Source: Heracleum sosnowskyi (Eukaryota > Streptophyta > Magnoliopsida > Apiales > Apiaceae). From it: 64,000 bases of DNA. A model generated the notes under the pieces. The model was not told where the DNA came from. It did no database searches and was given only the letters and a program-made list of their open reading frames with translations. This document shows positions 1 to 9,594 of this stretch, piece after piece; the stretch's first letter is position 1; every line of letters starts with the position of its first letter. The position numbers and the translations under genes were made by a program. The DNA is taken from NCBI GenBank assembly GCA_030848705.1, contig CM061242.1, forward strand, positions 63,437,064 to 63,501,063, given 5' to 3'.

Positions 1-1245
1 ATGAACACAAGCTACTACAATCTTTTATTAATACAATACCAGTTTTATCAGAGTTATTACATCACAACTAAAGTTCAAATCTAGACATCTAATCTAGAAA
101 AGCACAAAAACAACTACCCTGCCAATGACAATGACTCGAGGGGCTCTTCTGGCTGCTGGTGAACTATCGGTCACGCTATGCTGACTCATACTCTCGCTTC
201 ACTGGAATAGGGTTAGAAAACAACAAGCAAGAGTGAGCCAAAATTGCTCAGCAAACATCAATGAATCATTTCTATCACAGTTGTAAGGATATGAATTTAT
301 GATATCAGAATCAACAATATTTAGCTAACACATGCTTTGTATCAATAACAATTGAAGAAAAAGAATTAGAATTTGGCTTAAACATTTTATTCAAATCAAA
401 GGTTGTGCTGCTGGCCAGCCACGCATCAACCCCGGACTAGCTCACAACATAGTCCTCTACTGGATCCTAGGCCAAACTGGGCCTTAAGTTATTCCGACCA
501 TAAATATGGCCCGACCAATTACTGGTCCATTTTAAAAACATGCCAAATCTATCATAGGGTATAAACAATAACATGCTCAATAAGATAAACTCAATGTATA
601 GTAAATTGCAAAAGAGCTTCAACTGCTCAGTATCAAATGAAGATCGAGAAGGAATCATGGAATAATTTCGATGGTACAATGTACTCATTCAATAAGGAAA
701 TCAAGATTGGTAATCGATAATCAATGACCGTAATCAATAGTCAAGATGGAAGTCAAATAATCAATGGTTGTCAATAATAATCAAAGGATGAGAAACAATA
801 ACAAATGGTGGTAAACAATAATCAAGTGAATTGGAAATAAGGGTTTCCGATGCAGATCAAATCAAAGAATCAAGAATCTCTAAGGAAATGGAATCAGTTG
901 TCCAAATGTGGTTAAAAGATTGATAATTTGAATTGTTCTGGGGATAATGGTATTCAAGTAATCAAGACAATAATAATTTCTATCACAAGTAAAGGCACAG
1001 ATACTTGCCTGGTCTACGCTGCTATTGGATCGACTCTGCTCACTCTACCTTTCCCTTTCCCTTGCTCCGGGAACTCGATTATATAATTAAACAACTCATC
1101 ACAATAAGTCTAACTATTCTCGTTCTACTCTCGACACTTATTCAATCAATAATCACATTTAAACAAGTAACCAGTTACGTATCGGACATCCGGAATGATT
1201 TACGATATTTAAAACTCAGATATTTGCCCTAGTACGGGCATAAAC
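1..1245 (-). repeat. Tekay-family gypsy LTR, left part (interrupted by SIRE-A)
   Basis: This stretch aligns by eye, with clear divergence, to the long LTRs at 51666-54882 and 60655-63217. Shared blocks include the 'ggatcctaggccaa(a/t)ctgggcctta' section near 463-488 and the run of 'aatcaat' minisatellite-like units near 700-830. The first roughly 140 bases of the LTR lie before the window. The LTR resumes at 14746 on the other side of SIRE-A and ends at 16675. It is either a solo LTR or the 5' LTR of a minus-strand element lying to the left; the right flank has no PPT or PBS, which excludes its being a 3' LTR with internal sequence to the right. The short ORFs inside it are not credible genes. 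Confidence 0.85.
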
Positions 1246-2371
1246 TGTAAAGCATAATGTAACATAAGATGTAAAAGAGATAACTACAACTCAACAAAGG
1301 ACAAGACAGACAATAATATTAACAGAAGCACAGGAATCCAGAATCAAAGAAGAAAAGGTAAACTCAAAAAATCAAAATACGTTATGTATTCTTGAAGTCC
1401 CTAAACAGATCACGGAAAGAAGTTCATGAAAATGTTCAAGCCTCAGTGACAGCAAAAGAAACAAGACTTTCAAGACGACAGAAGTATGTGAATGATTTAG
1501 GGTTCAGTACCACGGGATTCTAGTGATGAAGCAACCAGAACGACAAGGGACTTATCAGCAGCACTATATTGAAGACATAAAAGAAGAATTGATCAAGTGT
1601 TATTCATCTGTGAACTAGACCAGTTGCACTAGGTGACGGCACTAAAAAGATCAAGTTGTTTTATCGTCTCAGAAGAAATTGATACATTCTAAAACTTAAA
1701 CACCCAGGAGCTCAGGAGTAATTACTAAAGGACAAAAGACAAGAAAAAGGATTCGATAGTTTTTCAATTGAAAAAACTATCGAATGGTGGTTGAAGTGAT
1801 TCATTGAAAAACAAAGTAAATTAATTTGGCATTCGATAGTTTTGATTTAAAAACTATCGAATGGCAAATTGATTTAATCCATTCGATGGTTTTTTAATCC
1901 ATTCGATGGTTTTTCAATTCATGGAGCAGGTGAAAAGTTGTGCTTGTCTGACAGGTTGATGAAGATCCAACGGCCAAGAATATTCTATTCTAAATGGTTT
2001 GATGGTTTTTCAATTCAAGTCTACAATTAACTCGAGAGAAGATAGTGTCTTCTTCAGTTAAGGCATTCAACACAGAAACATTACTACGAGAGAGAACTAA
2101 GCCAGAGAAATTATCAGAGAATTAATAGTGCTCAGAACTTGATCATTGTTTTGTATTTGTGTAACCTTAAACTCATTGAAGCTAATCTACAGATTAGAAA
2201 TTGTAGCACCCCTCGAGGTTTATATTTATAAAAAGATATATTCCCCGAAACTTGATTTGGTTTGGTGTGTTTGATTTCGTTATAGAACTGAAAGATTAAT
2301 CCGCGAACGAAATTGAATTATTTGTGAGTATCGTATTCAACCCCCCCTTCTACGATACTTTGGACCTAACA
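1246..2371 (+). repeat. SIRE-A 5' LTR
   Basis: Starts TGTAAAGC and ends CCTAACA, and is repeated at 13620-14745. A TATA-like stretch (tttataaaaag) lies near 2226-2236. Several palindromes of the form TTCGATAGTTTTT...AAAAACTATCGAA sit at about 1754-1862, followed by half-copies 'ccattcgatggtttt' to about 1920. Conserved palindromes in LTRs are known for Sireviruses; these have their own core sequence, TTCGATAG. Confidence 0.93.
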
Positions 2372-2373
2372 AT

Positions 2374-2385
2374 TGGTATCAAAGC
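2374..2385 (+). other. SIRE-A primer binding site (initiator tRNA-Met type)
   Basis: TGGTATCAAAGC begins two bases after the LTR end. It matches the usual plant Met PBS TGGTATCAGAGC with one substitution. Confidence 0.85.
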
Positions 2386-2531
2386 TACTTGATTTATATA
2401 CAAATCAGATCCGGTGAATGAGACCAAAATCAAACGTAGCGTGAAAATTCGAAGCAAATTTTTTAACTTTCAAAATTTTTCATTTAATTGGAATTTCTTG
2501 AATTTTAAACAATTTGAAATTTTCAGAAACC

Positions 2532-4940
2532 ATGAGTGCTCCAAAGACAACCGCTGGTATTAAAGTTCCCCCATTTACTAGAGATGATTTCGGTTTGTGG
2601 AAGATGAAGATGTTGTTATTTATCAAGGCATCTAATCCATTGTATATTGGCATATTAGAGAACGGACCGTTTGTACCAATGAAACCAGTTAGTGAATCTA
2701 CAGCTCCTGATGGTAGCAGGATTCCTTCAGGCACCCAACCTAAGGATATAAGTGAATTTACAGATTCTGACAAAGAACTGATTCGATTGGACACCGGTTT
2801 AATGTTGATATTGGCGGACTCCGCAGACAAGGAAATGAGCTATCAGTTGATGAACTGTACAAGCGGGAAACATATGTGGGATACCATTAACTTGATAATG
2901 GAAGGAACTGAAGACGTTCAGGAAAACAGATTGGACATTCTGACTTCTCAATATGAAGCCTTTAGGTCCCTGCCAGGAGAAAGTATAACTCAGGTCTTTG
3001 AGAAATATACTAAGCTCCTCAATGAATTGGCAATGAAAGGAAAGACCTATCCACTGAGAGAATCGAACGGGAAGTTCATGATGACGCTGCCCCATCATGT
3101 AGAACACAAGTCATCATCTATTAGGGAAAGAATTGACTTCACAAAGATGCCACTAGAGATGATCTATGGCAAGTTGAAGACCTATGAGATGGAACAGGAA
3201 CAAAGGGTGATAATCTACGGATCAGGGACAGTGGACATCAAGCACAATGCACTTGTGAGATCAGCAGCACTTGTAGTGGATGAACCAATAACTTCTGAGA
3301 TTCAGGTTCAAACCCCTAGAGCTAGAAAGGAGGTGATAATAGAAGCAGAAATGGATTCTGTGAATCTGGGTGTTGATGAAAGTGATTACTACACCCTAGA
3401 AGAGCTTGAGCAAATGGAAGACAAAACCATGGCGTACTTAGCTGCAAAGTTTAGTCATATACGTTTCAAGAGAAACCCTAAGTACAAGTTCAAGGGCTCA
3501 ACCAACAGATTCCAGAAGAGCAATTATACACCTAGTACATGCTTTAAGGGAGGCTACAAGACTGGCATGATTGATAGAAGCAAATCAAGATGCTACAACT
3601 GCAATGAGTTAGGGCATTTCGCCACTGAATGCCGGAAGCCTCGTCAAGCAAGAGACATGAAAGATGTCTATGGAAAGAAGGATTCTTATGATGAGTTGAA
3701 GAAGGAGAATGCCAAGCTTAAACAGCAATTGGAGGCATTCTCTGGAAAGCAGAAAGGGAAAGCTTATATAGCAGAGGGAAAGCACTGGGATGATACTGAT
3801 TCGGATGAAGAGGTGGAATATGTAAATGTTGCTCTAATGGCTGACTCTTCAGAGGAATCACCACAATCATCTCAGGTACCTATCTTAACTACAATTGATA
3901 TGTGTAACTCAAAGTACAAGAAAACTGTGCAAGATCTTAGTGTAGAATTGTTTAATGTACACACAAGCATGCTAGCATCAGAAATGGAAAATGCTAAACT
4001 AGTTCTTAAGATTAAAAAGCTAGAATCTAAAAATGAAGAACTAGAGCTTGTAGCTGTAACATTAGAAGATCTTAAGCAAAAGAATGCGTACTTAGAGAAC
4101 AAGGTCAAGTGTAATGATGAGATAGAGACTATCCTCAGGAAGCAGATTTCAGATCTAGATTTGAAGCTGAATGCTTTTAAGAATTCCGCTCTAGTGGCTA
4201 GGGAAATCATTGATACTCAGGCCATAGAGAATAAAACTGCTATAGGATTTGACTATAACAAGAAAGCTGGTAAGAAGATTATGGAATTCCCTGTGACATC
4301 TTCAGTTGTCAAAAGGAATACTCCACATGTTCTTTAGAATGTTGATTGTCCAGTTTTTGTTAAGCCGTTTCCACCACTCTTTCATGAGGATGACCTTTTC
4401 ATAAGACAAGAATTGCTTGAGGAGGATTTGTTGAAGGAAAAAGAGGTAAAAACTAAGTTGCCTAGGAAATCAGTAAAAAATGAATTACCTAAACCTGATT
4501 TACCTAAAACTGAAGTAGGTTCCTTAGTTAGTAATGTTAAAAAGAACAGGAATGGGAAGAAGAAGATTGTTAATCAGGAATTGGTTCCATCTTCTCCCAT
4601 TGCATCTAGGAAGGTGTGCTCTATTTGTAATTCTGCTGGACACCTTACACATGCATGTAAAAAGGTTAAAGTAGAAACTGCTAATACTTCTGAAATGCAT
4701 AACATGTCTGACATGCCTGATCTTCATGAACCCTGTGGAAAGAAAGATTGTTTGCTATGTAAGTACAACATCATGCATGCTTATTTTAAGTTGATGTATG
4801 ATAGTAGCAATAGCACTGATAATGTTAAATCCACAGATACTATGAATATCAAACAGGGTAAGACTAAATTGAATGTTACTCCTGTTAAATCATCTAAACC
4901 TTCAGGACCCAAACAATTTTGGGTACCAAAGTCCGCTTAA
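2532..4940 (+). pseudogene. gag: SIRE-A gag, one internal amber stop
   Basis: Encodes the capsid/nucleocapsid precursor that packages element RNA in the cytoplasm. The ATG at 2532 is preferred over an upstream TTG because it starts the usual N-terminus (MSAPKTTAGIKVPPF). A gag core fills the first ~230 residues, then a CCHC knuckle (CYNCNELGHFATEC, 3595-3636) and a long coiled-coil stretch rich in Lys/Glu/Leu. The frame is broken by one TAG at 4335-4337 and then continues, still in frame, to a TAA at 4938. The second part has another knuckle (CSICNSAGHLTHAC) and ends with a WVPK motif, as SIRE-B gag does. Full length would be about 800 codons. Decay of one long gag is the simplest reading; a leaky stop is an untested alternative. 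Confidence 0.88.
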
Positions 4941-4948
4941 TCAATCTG

Positions 4949-4959
4949 TGATTGCAGGG
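4949..4959 (+). promoter_or_regulatory. Stop-TTGCAG|GG motif at gag/pol junction (splice-acceptor-like)
   Basis: TGA-TTG-CAG-GG lies 8 bases after the gag stop. The TGA closes the pol frame upstream, so pol opens exactly at TTGCAG. The form (pyrimidine-containing lead, TGAT, then GCAG|GG) resembles a plant 3' splice site. SIRE-B has the same arrangement at 45926-45915 (minus strand). Confidence 0.5.
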
Positions 4960-7900
4960 TAAGGTTAAAAGCTCAAAGGTTGTGTGGATTCTGGATAGTG
5001 GCTGTTCTAGACACATGACAGGTGAAGAGTCCCTGCTTACAGAGGTGGTTAAGAAGACCGGCCCGATTGTAACCTTTGGAGATGACAACAAAGGATACAC
5101 TACGGGATATGGTAAATTGAAAGCTGGAAATGTCATCATTGAAAACATTTCTCTTGTTGAAGGATTAAAGCACAATCTTCTAAGTATCAGTCAATTCTGT
5201 GATAAAGGCTACAATGTAGATTTCAGAAAGGACAAGTGCTTGATCACCAACAGGAAGGATGAGAAGCTTACTCTACTGGGAGTGAGAAAAGGAAATTTGT
5301 TTATAGCTGACTTAAGTTCTACCAGTGAAGGAAAAGTTACATGTTTCTATGCAAAGGCATCTTCAGAACAAAGTTGGCTATGGCACAAGAAGCTCTCACA
5401 TCTGAACTTCAAAACTATGAACTCTTTGGTAAAGAGAGAGTTAGTGAGAGGGTTGCCCCTGATGGAATTCAATCAGGAGGGACTATGTGAAGCATGTGAA
5501 AAAGGGAAGTCGAAGAAAGCATCACATGGAAGCAAAGGAATGACAAGCATTACTGAACCATTACAGCTGATTCATATGGATTTATTTGGTCCAATTAATG
5601 TTATGTCACTTTTAAGAAACAGATATGCATTGGTGATGGTGGATGACTACTCCAAGTACACGTGGGTGTTGTTCATACAGACAAAGGATGAAGCAACACA
5701 ACTAATCATTGATCACATCAAGAAGATAGAAGTGGAAGCTAAGCTACCTATGCGGACAATCAGATCAGACAATGGAACTGAATTCAAGAATGCAGTTCTA
5801 AATGATTTCTGCTCAGAGAAAGGAATATCAAGACAGTTTTCAGCACCAAGAACTCCTCAACAGAATGGAGTAGTGGAAAGGAAGAACAGGACCTTGGTTG
5901 AAGCAGCAAGGACCATGTTGAGTGAATCAAAACTTCCCACTTACTTTTGGGCTGAAGCAGTGAATACAGCTTGCTACACTCAGAATCGAACCCTGATCAA
6001 CAAAGATCATGAAAAGACTCCGTATGAGTTAATGGCCAACAAGAAGCCAACACTGAAGTACTTTCATGTGTTTGGTGCAAAGTGCTTTGTACTTAAAGAT
6101 GGAGAACATCTTGGCAAGTTTGATGCCAAAGCAGATGAAGGCATTTTTCTGGGCTATTCTCTGGAATCTAAGGCTTTCAGGGTATATGTGATTGAAGATA
6201 AGAAGGTGTTGGAAAGCTTTAATGTAACATTTGACGACACCAAAAGACCAGGCCTGCAAACTGGAGAGAACTCTGAATCTTTGGTATTTGAAAATCTATC
6301 AGGAGATCTCTCTGACAATGAAGAAGTACCTGAAGTTGTTACAGTCATTAATAATAATCATAATGATAATGATTCTGGACAAAGTGGTGACCAAAGTGGA
6401 GATCCTCAACATACAGGATCCACTAGTCAGTCTTCAGAATCAACAGATCAAACCGTCAACAACTCAGGGGGAGCAGGAGAAGGATCAACTAGTCACACTC
6501 CACAACATCTAGAACAAGGAGAATCATCAAGATCGCATCTGCCAAGACAAAGGGTATGGAATAGAGATCATCCCTTTCACTTGATCATTAGTGATCCGGA
6601 CACAGGAGTGAGAACTAGGAGAACATCACAAAATGAATGTCACTATTCTGGGTTTCTTTCAGAAACAGAACCTAAGAAAGTTGAAGATGCTCTAGATGAT
6701 CCAGATTGGGTGATTGCTATGCAAGAAGAACTCAATCAGTTTGAAAGGCAGAAAGTTTGGAAGCTGGTACCCAGGCCTAAGGGAAAATCTGTTATTGGAA
6801 CACGATGGGTATTCAGAAATAAGTTAGACGAAGATGGCATTGTAACGAGAAACAAAGCCAGACTGGTTGCTAAAGGTTACTCTCAAGAAGAGGGTATAGA
6901 TTATGATGAAACCTATGCACCAGTAGCAAGACTTGAGGCCATCAGAATGTTTCTGGCATTTGCTGCACATTCCCATTACAAGGTATATCAAATGGATGTG
7001 AAGAGTGCTTTTCTGAACGGGGAGTTAGAAGAAGAAGTGTATGTGGAACAACCTCCAGGTTTTGAGGATTCAAAACTGGCAGACTTTGTGTACTTTCTAT
7101 TCAAAGCTCTCTATGGACTCAAACAAGCTCCGAGGACATGGTATGACACTCTCTCTGAATTCTTACTCGAAAATGATTTTACAAGAGGTGTTGTAGACAA
7201 AACTCTCTTTGTCAAAAAGCATAAAAATGATTTGATATTGGTGCAAGTATATGTTGATGACATAATATTTGGTTCTACTAATGATGATCTATGCAAGAGA
7301 TTTGCTAAGTTAATGCAGAGTCGTTATGAAATGAGCATGATGGGTGAATTGTCATTCTTTCTTGGACTGCAAGTATACCAAAAACAAGATGGTATATTCA
7401 TTTGTCAGTCCAAGTACATCAAGGATCTTCTTAAGAAGTATCAAATGGTAGACTCATCTACAGCAAAGACTCCTATGCCAACTGCCACTAAGCTTGATAA
7501 GGATGAAACTGGTAAGAAGGTTGACATCACAGGCTATAGAGGTATGATAGGCTCATTACTTTATCTCACTGCAAGTAGACCAGATATAATGTTTGCAACA
7601 TGCTTGTGTGCTAGATTTCAGTCTGATCCTAAAGAATCTCATCTAATAGCTGTTAAGCGAATATTTAGATATCTTAAGGGGACCCCAAATCTTGGAATTT
7701 GGTACCCTAAAGATACAGGATTTGATCTTATTGGATATACAGACTCTGATTTTGCAGGTTGTAAGATTGATCGGAAGAGTACTTCAGGAAGCTGTCAGTT
7801 TCTTGGAAGAAGATTGGTTTCCTGGTATAGCAAGAAGCAGCATTCAGTTTCCACATCAACAGCTGAGGCTGAATACATTGCTGCTGGTAGCTGCTGTGCT

Positions 7901-8197
7901 AAGATCTTGTGGATGAGAAACCAACTCCGTGACTATGGACTTTTGTTGACAAAGATTCCAATATTTTGCGACAACACAAGTGCCATAGCAATTTCAAACA
8001 ATCCAGTGCAACACTCGAGGACGAAGCACATCGACATCAGGTATCATTTTATCCGAGAGCATGTCATGAATGAAACTGTGGAGTTACATTTTGTACCCAC
8101 AGAGGATCAAATTGTAGACATCTTTACTAAACCGCTTGATGAATCCACTTTCAATAAGCTGGTTGGTGAACTTGGGATGTTAAATCTTTCTAATTGA
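4952..8197 (+). CDS. pol: SIRE-A pol: protease, integrase, reverse transcriptase, RNase H
   Basis: An uninterrupted frame of 1081 codons with no ATG at its opening. Order: copia-type protease (LDSGCSRHMTG, residues ~14-24); GAG-pre-integrase HHCC-like region (~140-190); integrase core with its Asp, Asp and Glu in HMDLFGP, RSDNGTEF and NGVVERKNR (~200-320); RT with YVDDIIFGS (~767); RNase H with TDSDFAG, STAEAEYIA and CDNTSAI (~930-1010). It is in a different frame from gag and does not overlap it, so a simple frameshift cannot fuse the two; expression would need splicing, bypass or re-initiation. All key catalytic residues appear present. This is the best-preserved pol in the window. Confidence 0.93.
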   Translation: MQGKVKSSKVVWILDSGCSRHMTGEESLLTEVVKKTGPIVTFGDDNKGYTTGYGKLKAGNVIIENISLVEGLKHNLLSISQFCDKGYNVDFRKDKCLITNRKDEKLTLLGVRKGNLFIADLSSTSEGKVTCFYAKASSEQSWLWHKKLSHLNFKTMNSLVKRELVRGLPLMEFNQEGLCEACEKGKSKKASHGSKGMTSITEPLQLIHMDLFGPINVMSLLRNRYALVMVDDYSKYTWVLFIQTKDEATQLIIDHIKKIEVEAKLPMRTIRSDNGTEFKNAVLNDFCSEKGISRQFSAPRTPQQNGVVERKNRTLVEAARTMLSESKLPTYFWAEAVNTACYTQNRTLINKDHEKTPYELMANKKPTLKYFHVFGAKCFVLKDGEHLGKFDAKADEGIFLGYSLESKAFRVYVIEDKKVLESFNVTFDDTKRPGLQTGENSESLVFENLSGDLSDNEEVPEVVTVINNNHNDNDSGQSGDQSGDPQHTGSTSQSSESTDQTVNNSGGAGEGSTSHTPQHLEQGESSRSHLPRQRVWNRDHPFHLIISDPDTGVRTRRTSQNECHYSGFLSETEPKKVEDALDDPDWVIAMQEELNQFERQKVWKLVPRPKGKSVIGTRWVFRNKLDEDGIVTRNKARLVAKGYSQEEGIDYDETYAPVARLEAIRMFLAFAAHSHYKVYQMDVKSAFLNGELEEEVYVEQPPGFEDSKLADFVYFLFKALYGLKQAPRTWYDTLSEFLLENDFTRGVVDKTLFVKKHKNDLILVQVYVDDIIFGSTNDDLCKRFAKLMQSRYEMSMMGELSFFLGLQVYQKQDGIFICQSKYIKDLLKKYQMVDSSTAKTPMPTATKLDKDETGKKVDITGYRGMIGSLLYLTASRPDIMFATCLCARFQSDPKESHLIAVKRIFRYLKGTPNLGIWYPKDTGFDLIGYTDSDFAGCKIDRKSTSGSCQFLGRRLVSWYSKKQHSVSTSTAEAEYIAAGSCCAKILWMRNQLRDYGLLLTKIPIFCDNTSAIAISNNPVQHSRTKHIDIRYHFIREHVMNETVELHFVPTEDQIVDIFTKPLDESTFNKLVGELGMLNLSN

Positions 8198-9594
8198 TTT
8201 TGATTAGAAGTCAGTAACTGTAGATAATCCTGGTGAATACATGAGTTTAAGAATTGCTATATCCTTAGGACTCGTGAATTTATTTTCTGGAGCAATTCTC
8301 GTAGTTAGGATTTTTGTACTAATTTTATGTCATAATTATGGATGATATATCTTCTGGCATTTAATTGGTTATTAATTCTAAAATTATTTAAGTGCTAATA
8401 TTTGTTCTAAATATTCAAGCATTTATTTAATTTGAATTAATTTACTTTGTTTTTAACATTGTAGATTAATGCAGCATAATTTATTGGATTTTAATTGATT
8501 AATATCATTTGATGATATTTAGTTGATTTTATTCTAAGAAAATTGTGAATTTTCTGTTAAGAATTGATTTTGGTAAATTTGAAAAGATTTATTAGAATTA
8601 AAACTAGGCAGGAAATAAAAATTCTGATTTTTAAAACATGAACAGGTTTTAAAATGAAGACAGAAGCAAAAATATCGAATTTAGGAAATTCGATAGTTTT
8701 TCAAGTACATAGATAATTCTATCGAAATTTATTTTCGATGGTTTTTGAAAAGGAAAAGAAAAACTATCGAAAACATTTCTCGATAGTTTTTGAGATTTAA
8801 TTTAAAATATATCGAAGGAATTTACCTAATTTAATATTTAAATTCTCGATGTATTTTAAAAATCAGTAGAACAATTTATCGAAGTGAATTAATTAATTCA
8901 ATAATCTAATTCTCGATAGATTTTCATAAATTAGTTCGATAGTTTTGGTTTTCAAAAGACAGAGACTTCGATACTTTTCTGAAAAGCGTTTCAAATTCAA
9001 ATTTTTTAACTCTTCGATAGTTTTTGGAAAAACTATCGAAGTGCAATTGACTCTTTTGCCCTCACAGAAAACTATCGTTAGTTCAATTAAAAAACTATCG
9101 AACCAGGATTGACAAGTTTACCCCTATAAGTTTTAAAAGGTATAAAATCGTGCCTTGTCTTTTTCTTTCTCATTTTTACAGATCTGAGAATTTGCAAGTG
9201 GCCGATTATATATACTTACACATATTCTACAGCTTCAAGAACATCTCGATAGTTTCTTCAATTTTTAAACCGAGTAAAACTCAAAAGTGTTACAGTTCTT
9301 CACTGTTGATTCTTTTTTGAACATAGTGAAGGAGAAACCATCGAAAAAAACTTCGAACCTCAAAGAAATTGTTAACTGAACACCTCTTAGAATTTAATTG
9401 GTTAAACAATTGAGTTCTTTTGATTTTATTGGATAGTTGTTTTTAACAATTAGGGTTCTTAATTTTGATCGTTTTCGAAGTTGTGTTTAGAGATAAAAGG
9501 GGTAATTTTGTTAGAGTTTGATTAATTAGTAATAATTAATTAAATTTAAAGGAAAAATAGTTTTGGTTTGTTTAAATTTTCTGGAAATTTTAAA
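8198..9594 (+). other. SIRE-A pol-to-env-like spacer with TTCGATAG repeat cluster
   Basis: AT-rich, no credible ORF. From about 8685 to 9330 it holds a dozen or more copies of TTCGATAGTTTT or its complement AAAACTATCGAA, one nearly perfect inverted pair at about 9013-9043. The same motif is in the LTRs. A TATA-like sequence (TATAAAATC) is at 9141, followed by a pyrimidine-rich stretch ending TTTTTACAG near 9180. Confidence 0.75.
9141..9149 (+). promoter_or_regulatory. Candidate internal TATA box upstream of env-like frame
   Basis: GGTATAAAATCG sits about 450 bases before the env-like ATG in otherwise non-coding sequence, just after the TTCGATAG cluster. A separate transcript for the third frame is possible but not shown by sequence alone. 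Confidence 0.35.
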
